Shown: positions 12,295 to 23,348 of the stretch, piece after piece
Position numbering within the stretch: the first letter of the stretch is position 1
How the letters are laid out: every line of letters begins with the position of its first letter
Assembly: GCF_050624435.1 (NCBI RefSeq)
Contig: NC_134541.1
Location: 100,622,805-100,686,804 of the forward strand
Reading direction: 5' to 3'
Source of the DNA: Tenrec ecaudatus
Taxonomy: Eukaryota > Chordata > Mammalia > Afrosoricida > Tenrecidae
Length of the DNA stretch: 64,000 nucleotides
Program-made: the position numbers and the translations under genes
The notes under the pieces: generated by a model
Seen by the model: the letters and a program-made list of their open reading frames with translations, nothing else
The model's database searches: none
What the model was told of the DNA's origin: nothing

Positions 12295-12480
12295 TTTTTT
12301 TAAATCATTTTATTGGGGGCTCATACAACTCTTATCACAACCCATACATGCATCCATGGTGTCAAGCACATTTGTACATTTGTTGCCATCATCATTCTCA
12401 AAGCATTTGCTTTCTACTTGAGCCCTTGGTATCAGCACCTCATTTTTCCCCTCCCTCCCCACCCCCATAACACATTTCTT
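12295..12480 (-). mobile_element. L1 3' end, antisense, short
   Basis: It begins with a T-rich tail then 'aaatcattttattggggg' and covers the last roughly 170 bp of the L1 3' UTR. Confidence 0.8.
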
Positions 12481-12757
12481 ATTGTTAAATTCTTGAAATG
12501 AAATTTCCGTAACTTGCTTCTGAAAGGATCTTGATATTTGTATGAGTCCTGTTGGTATAACAAAAACAAAATAGAAATAACCTAAAAGTCCATCATTAGA
12601 GGAATATGTAAATAAAAATGATATACATATAGAATTATTCTAGACAGTTCAAAGACAAATACGAGAAGTGAAAACAACTGTATCTTTCATTGATTTCTGT
12701 GTTACATATAACTGTACTTAGAAACGTATTAGATGAATCACACTAAATATATGATTG

Positions 12758-13268
12758 TGATTGGCTCTAACTCATGCCAATCTTATGTATTAAAAAAACA
12801 TGGGCCCAGGTCTGTGCCATCCCCACGAGTATTGGTATGTTCTCATACATTCTGTCATCCATTGATCAATATAGGATGCTGTTATTAGGGGGAAAGCTCT
12901 TTATCTGAACAGATCTACTCTGTCTTCTTGAAGCGCATATTCATGAACAAGCTTGTTCTGTCCCTGCACTTGTCTTGGGCTTTGGCCTACTGGTGGCAGG
13001 CCTGCATCACTTGAGTTGTGTGACCATATTTACTGACTGTCCTTTTCTGAGTCCATCGCTGCCACTATATCAATCCATTTCTTTGAAGGTCTGGCTCCTT
13101 GTCACTGACCTTCTACTTCATGAACCATCATGCCGTTCTTCGAGGCCTAGTCTCTCCTGCTAATGTATCATAGTACGTGAGATAAAAGTCATACCATGCT
13201 CACTTCTAAGGAGCATTCTGGCTGTACTTCTTCCGAAATAGATTTGTTTTCTCTTCTGGCAGCCCATG
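12758..13268 (-). mobile_element. RTE, antisense, left part split by an LTR
   Basis: 'aaggagcattctggctgtac' and 'ttcttctggcagcccatg' are the reverse complement of the RTE ORF end seen at 3670 and 19640. The element resumes at 13743 after the LTR. Confidence 0.7.
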
Positions 13269-13742
13269 TGTAATGGTTAGATTTTTATGTCAACTTGATG
13301 GTACCTGCGTGGACGTGGAGACGGAGTCCAACCTGCCCATCAGGTTGCAGCCTGATGATGCCTCCTTGGGAGCGCGGCCCTTTTTGTAAGGGTGAAACCA
13401 GGAACTTCTCCCTGTCCTTGCACTTTACTTTCCTGATTTCTGGGATTCTGTGTCTGCCTCCAGACCCTGAGAGCCGTCGGCACCTTGCCAGGTTTCCACT
13501 GACATTGGATCCATGTGACTCTGCACCTACGACCTGTGATGTCCCTGCTTCCTACTTCTTTCTGTGTCCTTGGCCTATGGCTCAGTGAGTCTGAAGAGGG
13601 CCCCAGCCAGCATCCAACCCATGGACTTGAGTTGGACTCGGCTGGGATGTCTTCTTGAGGTAAAGTTGCTTCTATATATAAAGTTTTTCCTTGTACATAA
13701 ATGAATCCCTGGTTTCTTTCTCTACACAGCCAGCCTAACCCA
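13269..13742 (+). mobile_element. ERVL-like solo LTR with 5-bp TSD
   Basis: A TG...CA element of 474 bp (TGTAATGGTTAG ... CTAACCCA) is flanked by ccatg at 13264-13268 and 13743-13747. Removing one ccatg restores the RTE sequence across the gap. The head 'tggttag...tgtcaacttg' is that of ERVL/MLT2-type LTRs as I remember them. Confidence 0.75.
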
Positions 13743-13875
13743 CCATGGTACTTTCTCTTTTTTTTTTTGTTATTTTCAATATTCCTCACCAACACCATAA
13801 TTCAAATATATCAATGATTCTTTGGTCTTCCTTATTCATTACCCAACTTTTACCTTCATATGGGCCAATTAAAAA
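13743..13875 (-). mobile_element. RTE, antisense, right part
   Basis: 'ctcaccaacaccataattc' and 'tggtcttccttattcatt' continue the RTE interrupted at 13268. Confidence 0.7.
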
Positions 13876-14910
13876 TAGCTTACTAAATAAAGACATGTAC
13901 ATATGTAAATATATTTATATATGGGGATGGGGAAATAGATCTATGTGCATATATTGATAGATTTAGTATTGGGCCTCCACTCAAGTACTCCCTCAATGCA
14001 AGAATACTTTCTCCTACTAAACTGGCATTCCATGATGCTCACCTTCCCGACACGATCGCTGAAGACAAATGGGTGTGTAAGCAAATGTGGTGAAGAAAGC
14101 TGATGGTGCCCAGCTATCAAAAGAGATAGTGTCTGGGGTCTTAAAGGCTTAAAGGTAAACAAACAGCCATCTTGCTCAGAAGCAACAAAGCCCATATGGA
14201 AGAAGCACACCAGCCTGTGTGATCACGAGGTGTCGAAGGGATCAGGTATCAGGCATCAAAGAACAAAAATTCAACTCATTGTGAATGAGGGCGAGTGCAG
14301 GTTGGAGACCCAGGACCCATCTGTAAGTAACTGGACATCCCCTTAGAGAAGAGTTGCAGGGAGGGGACGAGCCAGTCAAGGGGCAGTGTAGCAACAATGA
14401 AACATACAACTTTCCTCTATTTCCTAAATGCTTCCTCCCACCCACTATCATGATCCCAATTCTACCTTACAAATCTGGCTAGACCAGAGGATGTACACTG
14501 GTACAGATAGGAACTGAAAACACAGGGAATCCAGGACAGATGACCCCTTCAAGAACCAGTGCTGACAGTGGTGATACCGGGAGGTTGGGGGGAGAATGGG
14601 TTGGAAAGGGAGAACCGATTACAAGGATCTACATATAACTTCCCTGGGGGGTGGACAACAGAAAAGTGGGTGAGGGGAGACGTTGGACAGTGTAAGATCT
14701 GACAAAATAATAATTTATAAATTTTCAGGGGTTCATGAGGGAGAGTGGAGCAGGGAGATAGGGGGAAAATGAGCTGATACCAAGGGCTCAAGCAGAAAGC
14801 AAATGTTTTGAGAATGGTGATGGCAACAAATGCACAAATGTGCTTGACACAATGGATGGATGGCCGGATTGTACGAGCCCCCAATAAAAATGATTTTTTT
14901 AAATACCATA
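13876..14910 (+). mobile_element. L1 3' region, sense
   Basis: It runs from 'aaagacatgtacatatg' to 'gtacgagcccccaataaa' and an A-rich tail, carrying the same order of blocks as 490-1780. Confidence 0.8.
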
Positions 14911-15418
14911 GCTTAATTGAGGTACACCTTATTCTTATGTTGTCTTCGTTCATCAATGCTCTTGTGCGACTGGTTTGTCTAATACATCACTTGATTGCTT
15001 ATCTTCTGCTTCCATTAAGGTTTCCTGTGGATTCCTATAAAATGAAATTCTAGCATCTAGACTAAAAAAGGTCTTGGAAAGGAGGCTTCAGTGACACAGT
15101 TCTGAGGGGTAAGCCCTTGGAAACCACCTGGAGATAGACTCAGAAAAACCAAACTCACTGCCTTCAAGTCATTTCTGAGTCATGAAAAGAGGAAGGCAGT
15201 GGCTGCTTCTCGTAAAAGGAGTAGAACAGAACTGACTCAAAGAGATGACGCCTGTGTTTAACTTGGTCTACATTTGTGTATTGTCAGTTGTAAAGCAAGT
15301 GGACAATATGTGAATAATTGGCAGTCTCAGGATTTTAGGTATGTATGTGAATGTTTGTGATTCTCTAAACTGTGTTGTATTTATAAAATTCTCAAACCTG
15401 AAAATAAAATGCCCCTTC
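14911..15418. other. no clear feature
   Basis: The stretch 15135-15240 looks slightly like a decayed SINE ('ccaaactcactgccttcaag'). The rest is unassigned. Confidence 0.3.
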
Positions 15419-15861
15419 TGTTAGATCTCTCTGGAGCTAGAGTTATACCTCAGTCCTTGGCCCCGCACGGGAAAGAATTCACGCCGAAGCCTGGTATGTG
15501 ATCCAAGTGAGTTTTATGAGAGTTAGAAGAAGTTTCAGGTTTACACGGCACCCATAGGACTCCTCCCGACCATGCAGCCTGGCGGAGGCTGCTCAGCATC
15601 ATGCAAAGTCTGTCTTGACTCTGGGCTCCTGCCTTTTCAAGGATTCCAAGGGGAGGCTGGTGGATGACCCCTGATCAACCCCATTGGCTGAATTGCATTC
15701 ACCTGGCCCAGGTGGGCCAATCCAGGTTTAGCGCCCACCCATGCTTACCGGCAGGAAACCTGAGCCTCTGAGCATGTGCAGTGCCACTCCTTGTTCCGTG
15801 CTTGGCTCTCTGGGCATGCGTTAAGGGACATTCCCCATCCCTACGCTAGAGCTACCTAACA
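15419..15861 (-). mobile_element. class I-like solo LTR with 4-bp TSD
   Basis: It is 443 bp, begins TGTTAG, ends CTAACA (exact inverted repeats), and is flanked by cttc at 15415-15418 and 15862-15865. On the minus strand it shows a CCAAT box and a later 'gaattctttcccgtgcgggg' segment, the usual LTR order. No internal viral sequence is present. Confidence 0.75.
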
Positions 15862-15865
15862 CTTC

Positions 15866-16706
15866 CTCGGTGCTACAAAGAAATTTTACTTAAGGAAGGC
15901 AACAAGAACGTTTTGTTAAAGACGTGGGCACCCGGATAGAAGTCCACAGGAGCTCTCAGAGTTTGGAAAACAAAACTTTTTGTTCGTAAGACAGTTTGCA
16001 ACCTTTTAACTAAAATCATCATGCACCTATAGACTCGCAGGCAGTTGCAAAGACTGCACGGAGAAGTAACAAGATGGTCACAGCAAAGACCCCATCATCA
16101 ATCTCCCAGCTGCCCCCGCAGTATAACTGCCCCAGCATACTGTAGAGCTGCAGTGCCCTGTCAAAACAGGGGCACTCACAGAGGCACCCCCAATCAACTA
16201 GATCGCAGACCTTAGAGAACACTACATAAGTATTCTTTTGTTTTTAATTTCTTTAAACGACAAAAGTAATTTGCTTGTTGTAGAAAAATTCAAATACAAA
16301 GGTGTGCTCTTATAGCCCCTGATAGAATGGGAGAGAAATGTGGATCAAGCCTCAAATTGTTAATTCCAAACAGACTTACTGTCCTGGTGGAGACAGGAGG
16401 ATTCTGGGGACTATTGCCCTGAGATACTCTTCAAACCTTGAAATGAAATTAACCCCTGCAGTCACCTGGTAGTTAAATGACAGATTTACTTAACGATAAT
16501 GACTATCACCCTTAAGTATTCTGGTTCTTCTTAAAAATCACTCATTGTGATTTGGTCAACAAAGACTTTTAAATGATAAGATATGAAAGTGATTTAAAGA
16601 TAAGAATGCAAGGGGGTGGAGGCAAAGACAGTCACTTCTTTAATGTGGCTCTTCTAGCCAAAGTTTCTAGCTCCTACCAAATGACCTTTTCCTGCATGGA
16701 TGTGGT
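15866..16706. other. no recognised feature
   Basis: I see no gene or named repeat. 16240-16320 loosely resembles old LINE/MIR-type sequence. Confidence 0.3.
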
Positions 16707-16720
16707 AAGAAAGTAGTGGG

Positions 16721-17108
16721 TACAAATAGGACCTGGAAACACAGGGAATTCAGGACAGATGAACCCTTCAGGACCAGTGGTGAGAGTGGTGATACCGGGA
16801 AGGGGAGAAAGGGGGAACGAATTACAAGGATCTACATGTAACCCCCTCCCTGGGGGACACACAAGAGAAAAGTGGGTGAAGGGAGACATCGGACAGCGTA
16901 AGATATGACAAAATAATAATTTATAAATCATCAAGGGTTCATGGGGGGCGAGGAGAGGAAAAATGAGGAGCTGAAACCAAGGGCTCAAGTAGAAAGCAAA
17001 TGTTTTGAGAATGATGAGGGCAACAAATGTACAAATGTGCTTGACACGATGGATGGATTGTGATAAGAGTTGCATGAGCCACTGACGAAATGATTATCTT
17101 TTAAAAGA
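16721..17108 (+). mobile_element. L1 3' end, sense, with 14-bp TSD
   Basis: 5'-truncated to the last 0.39 kb, with an A-rich tail. It is flanked by aagaaagtagtggg at 16707-16720 and 17109-17122 (exact). Confidence 0.85.
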
Positions 17109-17419
17109 AAGAAAGTAGTGGGGAAGGTAGGGGATGCTGAAAAGATTCACCTGTGAATCCTTGTGAGCAGGATTCTCTGGAATGCCATTCTGCTGTGTAT
17201 AAAATGGGCTCTGAGAGCAAGAGGAGGGATCTCAATTACCAGGAAGAGCCAGGAGTGGAGCATGTCCTCTAGTTCCAAGATTCCAGGGCAGTGACCCTCC
17301 TGGATCCCGTGGACAGCTATACCATCGGAGGAGGAGCAGCAGGGGCTAGAGCATGGAACAGATGAACTTTCCAACCCACAGAGCAAGTTAAGGTGAGGGC
17401 ATTTGTGTAGAAGGGTAGC

Positions 17420-17640
17420 TCATGGAGTGGGCTGCCTCTGGGCACTCTATTGGGGAGGTGGACTTGTTGACCCATGGAAGTGGAGCCGAGTGTCTTTGGG
17501 CTGAGGCTTACTGGAGCGGGGTGCCTCTGGGCACTTAAGTCAGGGAGCTGGGTTTGCTGACTCACAGCACCTAAGCTGAATGCTTTATTCAGGTTGAGGC
17601 TTATAGCAGAGTGGTATGCCTCCTTGGACATGTATTAACA
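17420..17640. repeat. about 90-bp degenerate tandem repeat, 2.5-3 units
   Basis: 'gcctctgggcac' recurs at 17434 and 17523, and a diverged form at 17618. The blocks 'ggctgaggctta', 'gcacttaagtca' and 'tgactcacagc' recur in the same order. Confidence 0.55.
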
Positions 17641-18236
17641 GACCTGGAACTCTGTAACATGTCTGCTCTGTAAGTTGCTGGTAAACAACTACTCTGAGCG
17701 TTTCTCACTGGCATTACAAATTGCTAACATTCTCAATAAACCCTTTAATCATGACTTTGGGCTGGGAGCTCTGTGTAGCCACCGCAATGGATATTAGAAC
17801 CTAGAGATAAATTATAGGACATTAATTAAGCCAGTATGCAGGGAAACTAGATGAATGAAATGGAATAATCAGCTGTGAATCGTGTAGCTAATGTCAGCGA
17901 ACAACTAACTGGTGTAGAAATTGTTGAAGAGGAACATCAACTACTGTGAAAACCTTTACTAGAAACATATTTCTTTTAAGTTATGTTATCTTTTATTTTG
18001 AAAGGAAGTTCTTCCTGTGGATCTCGATTTGCTGTGACTCCAAGTACACGCTGCAGAGTTCTCAAGGCTGTGGTCTTTGGAAAGCAGATTGCCAGGCCAT
18101 ACTTCTGAGGTGCCTCTACCTGTTAGAACCAACCTTCAGGTTCGTCGTCAAGTCCTGGACCATTGGCACCACTCAAGCACAACAGTAAAACATTGCAGCC
18201 TCTTCTTTCCCCCCTCAACCTGGCTCCACAAGGATG
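17641..18236. other. no recognised feature
   Basis: A possible poly(A)-like 'caataaaccctttaatc' lies at 17730. I cannot assign the stretch. Confidence 0.3.
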
Positions 18237-18241
18237 CCTAG

Positions 18242-18691
18242 TGTGGTGGTTAGCTGACTGTATGTCAACTTGAAGATGTATGAAAGTTTAGGGGTAGGAT
18301 CAAGCCTGTCAATGAGGTCACAGTCTGATGATGCCTTCTAGTGGTGAGACCTTCTTGTAAATAGGGGGCCAGATAATGGGGAACCTCTCCTTTGCCTTCC
18401 TGCTGGCTGGAACTCTGCTGCCAATTCTGAGAGCTGTTGGTACCCTGCCATGTTTCCATTGACTTGGATCCAAGCAACTACACTCCCCTGCTTCCTGGGT
18501 CACCAGTCTGTGTCGCTGGCATACGAGGCTATGTGAGTCTGAAGAAGAGCTTATGGACTAGCATCAGACTTACTGACTTGAGTTGAAATGGGCTGGGATG
18601 CCTTCTTGATAATCCCTTTTTGATATAAAGATCTATCTTATACATAGCTGAGTGTCACTAGGTTTGCCTCTCTAGTCAACCCAGCCTAACA
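18242..18691 (+). mobile_element. ERVL-like solo LTR with 5-bp TSD
   Basis: 450 bp, TGTGGTGGTTAG ... CTAACA, flanked by cctag at 18237-18241 and 18692-18696. It has the same body as the LTR at 13269 ('gatgatgccttctagtgg', 'gggatgccttcttgat'). Confidence 0.8.
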
Positions 18692-18754
18692 CCTAGCATT
18701 TACTGTATTGGCAGGTTTCTCTAGAGAACCAAAACCAGGACATTATGATTTTAT

Positions 18755-19190
18755 ATATATAATCATTTGTCAATTTGAGGATTAAGAGTATAGGGGTGGA
18801 GTCAACAGCTAATTAGTCCACAGAGCAGGACAGAGGACTCAGTTCAACTAGCTTCTGTGGAACAGTTAATGTACTGGAAGTCTTTCAACTCACAAGGGTG
18901 GCTGGGTCCAAAGTCATGCAGCTGAGACCTGCCAAAACCTTGTGATGCTTCCACCACTATTGGATCCACAAGACTGCATCCACTGGCCTGTGATCTTCCT
19001 GCATTCTGCATCATTGCATGTAGTTGTATGAGCCTGAAGAGGGACTTATGGACTAGTATTAACTTATGGACTTGATCTGAACTGGGCTGGGATGTTTTCC
19101 TGATGTATAACTACATTTTGATATAAAGCGCTCTCACACATGAGTGTCTCTGGATTTGTTTCTCCAGTCAACACGGCCTAACACACACGG
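18755..19190 (+). mobile_element. ERVL-like LTR, second copy, 5' end lost
   Basis: It follows the copy at 18242 and shares 'gactgcatccactggcctg', 'gctgggatgttttcctgatg' and the 'ctaacac' end. No clean TSD is visible. Confidence 0.6.
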
Positions 19191-19454
19191 GTATGAATAC
19201 GTGTTTCAGACTGTGATGAGTGCTATGAAAAACATGAAGCCGAGTAGGGGGCTTTGGCATGGTGTGGGCTGGTTGGGGGCCCGGAATATCTGCACTGAGG
19301 CTGGAATGTGGGAGCTGAAGAAGAGAGAGCTGAAGAGATGCAGTTGCGAAGAAAGAACACTTCAAGGGGAAGAAAAAGCCAGATGCTTCTGAAGAAACAG
19401 AGGCAGAAGAGACACTGTCAATCTCAACATTGACACTAGTTCTGTTCTAGAGTT

Positions 19455-19850
19455 AACAAGGAAAGAAGTCACTTTGAAGACTAAGGTGTGCCTGATCCAA
19501 GGCTTGGTCTTCTCAATTGCCATACAAAGCACACGAAAGCTAGACAATAAATAAGAATCACAGGAGGATTTATACACTGGATTTATGGTGTTGGCAGAGG
19601 TTACTGAATATACCATGAACTACCAGAAGAAACAAATGATCTGTCTTGGAAGAAGTACCGCCAGAATGCTTCTTGGAAGTGAAGAGGGTGTGAGTTCATC
19701 TCACATAATTTGGACACATCATTAGGAAAGGCCAAAGACCACAGAAGGCCAGGAAGAAAGGAGGGAGAGCCTCTAGGGGATGGAGCGAACTCATGGTCCT
19801 GAGGAGAAGGAGGCACCCTGATGGCAGCTGACAACAATGAGGTTTGATCG
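19455..19850 (+). mobile_element. RTE, sense, ORF carboxy part
   Basis: 'gtgttggcagaggttactg' onward, 'cttggaagaagtaccgccag' and 'cctctaggggatggagcg' follow the RTE order seen at 3640-3900; frames are broken. Confidence 0.65.
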
Positions 19851-19901
19851 TCACTGCAAACACTGAGTTAACAAATCCGCAACCACTACTCTCATGAAGA
19901 A

Positions 19902-19985
19902 TTACAGTGTTGGAAACCCACAGGGGCAGGTCTATCTTGTCCTGTAGGGTTGCTCTGAGTTGAAATTGACTTGATATATAGTTTG
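19902..19985 (+). mobile_element. AfroSINE-like SINE, 3' half
   Basis: 'ttggaaacccacaggggcag' then 'cctgtagggttgctctgagt', the SINE body end. Confidence 0.6.
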
Positions 19986-20023
19986 TTTTTTTGTTTTTCA
20001 TTGAGAAACCACTGATCACAGGG

Positions 20024-20203
20024 ATAGAGACCCTGGTGGTCCTGTGAGGTTTGTGTTGGTCTGCTAATCACAAAATCAACCGTTCAAACCCACCAGCCAC
20101 TCTACAGAAGACAGCTGAGGCTATCTGCTCGCCTTTCCAGCCTCAGAAACCCTGTGTAGTGTTGCTATGAGTTAGAACTGACTTGATGGCAGCAGGTGGG
20201 ATC
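20024..20203 (+). mobile_element. AfroSINE-like SINE, full length
   Basis: tRNA-like head 'gagaccctggtggtcctg', 'ccaccagccact', then 'gttgctatgagttagaactg' and 'cttgatggcagcaggtggg'. Head and tail are both present. Confidence 0.75.
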
Positions 20204-20302
20204 ATTGTGATAGATTTCTGTGAGCCTCTGGTCCCAACATCTTGGCTAAATTAGTTCTAGAAAGTAATGCGTTTCCATATCAGACTCATGTTGAGAAGCA
20301 CA

Positions 20303-20520
20303 AAAGGTAAGACTAAGTTGTCTCTGAGTAGATTTCAACTCGTGGTGGCCCCAGTGAGCAGAGCACAAAGGCACTCTATAGATAAGAGTTTCTTGGCTGT
20401 AACTTTCCAGAAGCAGTTTGCCACCAGGCCTTTCTCCCTAGGTGCCTCTAGATGGGCTCCAACTGCCAACCTTTCAGTTGATTGTCAAGTGTTTAATCAC
20501 GTGTGCCATTCTCCTGGTAA
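20303..20520 (-). mobile_element. AfroSINE-like SINE, antisense, diverged
   Basis: 'tagatttcaactcgtggtgg' to 'ccaacctttcagttgattgt' and 'gtgtgccattctcctgg' read as the reverse of tail, body and head. Confidence 0.55.
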
Positions 20521-21268
20521 ACTAGGTGATTGTAGTTGTTTATAGGTGCAGAGGCAGAGAGAGACTATTAGGAATGCTAACTGGCAGATTTTGCTTTTGA
20601 AGACAAAATTCATGGGAGCATCATCCAGGTGGCAACAACCCATCAAGTGTGGTATCTGATGACAAAATGGTTCGAGAAGGAATGCATTGTTCTTGAGTCT
20701 ATGTAGCTGCCAGCATTAACATTTATTTGCTCATGAGCAGATTGGGGGATATGCATCTTGAAAATATACTCTATTTGGAGAATGCTGAATTTTCTCTTCA
20801 TTGTGAACGTAAGAGAAGAGTATCTCACTTGCTGTCAATGCGGCTCTCTCACATATGTGAGGAGCTCTGATTTTTTTTTAAGCAATTGTTAATATGGTCC
20901 CTGTAAATCTGAGGTCAATCACTTAATCCAACTTTAAAATTGGCATCCTTAAGAAAGGTTCAATGGCGTCTTCAGGGAACTACATAATAGGCTGTGACCT
21001 GAATTTTGTATTAAGCAGAGGTATGCATCATCTAACCTGGGGTGGGGGTGGGGTGGAAAGGATCACTGCCCATTAGATTTCAGAGAGCATAAACCAGAGC
21101 TGAAGCGAAACAAAGTGAGCCTTGTTAGAATGGAAGTCTTCGGTTTCTTTACATGTGCCATCGGTTAAAGATTTTTTTTTAATCCAATAAAATTTGCTGG
21201 TTTAATATTAAACACTTAGAGGACTTGTTTAAAAGCCACCTGACAAATTTTGGGGGGGATTTACAGGT
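20521..21268. other. no recognised feature
   Basis: Apparently unique, AT-rich; a T8 run at 20872 and another at 21173. Confidence 0.3.
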
Positions 21269-21522
21269 CACCCCTGACTTACAACTGTTTCTACAGTTTA
21301 TTATTATGTGTAGTTATGGGGTACTATGTACTACATAGAATGTTGAAATATGTAATTCACCGTTGATGTTATCAAATTGTTCCATCGGATGATTTATAAA
21401 GACACTAATACAATCATAAAACTGGGTAAAACACAGAGGTCATCGACTTACTTTAGAACCGACTTAAGACATGCGTGGGTATGGAACCCCTTTTAAATTG
21501 GGTACAACCTGTCTTCCTCAGA
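21269..21522. mobile_element. possible DNA transposon (Tigger/mariner-like)
   Basis: It begins 'aggtcacccctgacttacaa' and ends 'gggtacaacctgtctt', with 'atcgacttactttagaaccg' near the end. These 'acttac' ends resemble the termini of old Tc1/mariner-group elements, but I cannot match a family. Confidence 0.3.
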
Positions 21523-22079
21523 TACCTGTTCCACCTGTACTTCATTAGGTGGAGTTCTCTTTTATCTTCACAATAAGAATCGAATGCAGGTTCACGCCCA
21601 GGGTTTGAACCTTCCCATCTGGTCGTTAAGAACTACCTATTCTCTGTGGGTAGACTTCTTGCCTGCAATTTCAAGCCAGTTAGCGGCACTCTTGTCTAGA
21701 CGGCTTGTAGAAAAAGGTCTACAATAGGAGGCTGTTCGGTCCTGGCCTCCCCATAAGCGACTTGTGGGAAATTGTAATAAGCACTCACAGCAACGTTGTT
21801 TTCCTACAGCCTGTGGCTCAGTCTAAATGGAAACTTTTGCTTTTAAACGCAACCTAGGGTGAGACGCCAAAATAAAGATCCTCAGAACCACTACAGAAAA
21901 CCAGACCGCGGCCAAGGAAACCACTCTCTGGAATGTGGCACCGGGAGGCTGGACGCACCAAAAGGCAGGCGGGCACTCCGTCGAATAGGGGAGTCCTGTT
22001 CCACTTGCACAACCCTTTGCGGGGCGAGGGAAGGGGTGGAAAACTGGGTGAAGGCTTTAAATGACTAGTCAAGCAGACA
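21523..22079. other. upstream flank of the CpG island, no gene
   Basis: GC content rises from about 21850. No exon or repeat is apparent. Confidence 0.35.
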
Positions 22080-22619
22080 GTGAGTCACGGTAAGCTTCCA
22101 GTCAGCGCCCTCCGCGGCGGGGCGGGGGCAGGGCTCCGAGCGCGTTATGAGCCACAGTAGTTGGTTGTAAAGTCTCACGGTCTTACTGCGTCTCCCACCA
22201 GGTGAACATAGGAAATGAAAGACGCTCGGCGGCGGCTCGCAAATGTGGGGCACGCTCTGGCTGGGGGCGGGGAAGAGGGGGAGGCTTCTTCGAGTTCTGA
22301 GTATATTTCCCGCTTGCAAACTGCTGCCCGGTCCCCGCGTTCTGTGCCTGACACGACTGCGCCGGCCACTCCCGCGGGCTGGAAGACCCGCCGCCCTCTG
22401 CCCGGCGCCGCGGCGCGCCTGGGCCTCCGCCCGCTGACAGGTGGGGCAGCCCAGCGGCGCCCAGCCAGCGAGCCACCTTCGCGCGCTGCCTGCCGGGAGC
22501 CGGAGCCGTTTCCGGTCATACCGGGCCCCCGAACTGCGACTCCCGTCGGCCTCCGGGAAAACCGCACCGGGGCCGCGCGGGCGCTGCCGGAACTCGTAGT
22601 TCCACCTTCGGCCGTGCCT

Positions 22620-22999
22620 CATAGCTGGCAACGGGGGCGGACGCGGCCGAGAACTACCGAGGCGAAGGTACGGGTGGCCGTGAGGGGACAATCCGTGCCA
22701 GGCGTGGGGTTGGCGGTGAGGCAGTCGGAGGTGGTTGGGGTTGGGTGGGAGATCCGCTCGCACACACGAGGAGGAGGGTAGAGCCGCCGCCGGTGCAGCT
22801 GCCGCCGCCGCCGCCGCCGCCGCTGCGACTGCGGAGTCGGCACAGGAGCTGCCGCCGCGCGGACACCGGGACTGTAATCGCTACCCCCGGTCCTTCGGTC
22901 TCGCCGCCTTCCCTGATCGGCGCGGCCTGCTCCTCCAAGCCCGTCGCCCCCGCCTCCATTTCCCGCCCTCTCTTCTCCACACACACGGCCCCCCCGATC
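22620..22999 (+). other. GSPT1: GSPT1 5' leader, approximate
   Basis: This GC-rich stretch before the ATG holds a pure GCC run at about 22799-22822 and no AUG that I could find. The frame of the start codon stays open upstream to at least 22745 with no stop. The transcription start cannot be read from the sequence, so the left edge is a guess. Confidence 0.5.
22799..22825 (+). repeat. (GCC)n trinucleotide run in the 5' leader
   Basis: About eight consecutive GCC units lie 175 nt upstream of the start codon, so the tract is probably length-variable. Confidence 0.8.
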
Positions 23000-23348
23000 A
23001 TGGATCCGGGCAGCGGCGGCGGCGGCGGCGGCGGGGGGGGCAGCGGCGGCAGCAGCAGCAGCGACTCGGCACCCGACTGCTGGGACCAGGCGGACGTGGA
23101 AGCCCCCGGGCCGGGCCCGTGCGCCGGCGGCAGCGCCTCCCTGGCGGCGGCGGCTGAGGCCCAGCGGGACCAGCTCAGCGCGGCCTTCAGCCGGCAACTC
23201 AACGTCAACGCCAAACCCTTCGTACCCAACGTCCACGCCGCCGAATTCGTGCCGTCCTTCCTGCGGGGCCCAGCCCAGTCACCGCCAGCCCCATCCGGCG
23301 CCGCCGCCAACCACCACGGAGCCGGCAGCGGCGCGGGAGGCCCTCCGG
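23000..23348 (+). CDS. GSPT1: GSPT1 exon 1 (coding part), residues 1-116 plus one base
   Basis: This part encodes the low-complexity N terminus. It has a nine-glycine tract at residues 6-14 written mostly as GGC, then a Ser/Gly run, then the PABP-binding segment at about 64-90 with two overlapping PAM2-like motifs ([10 protein letters not shown] and AEFVPSFL). AKPF at 71-74 is the IAP-binding motif known to be exposed when human eRF3a is cleaved. The ATG at 23000 is the only AUG I see in the GC-rich leader, and it sits in a good context. The donor is gtaaag at 23349. The last base is the first base of codon 117. Confidence 0.95.

Noticed and set aside
1-22000. TNFRSF17, a known neighbour of human GSPT1
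   Set aside because: I looked for cysteine-rich receptor exons upstream and saw none; in human it is farther away than this window reaches.
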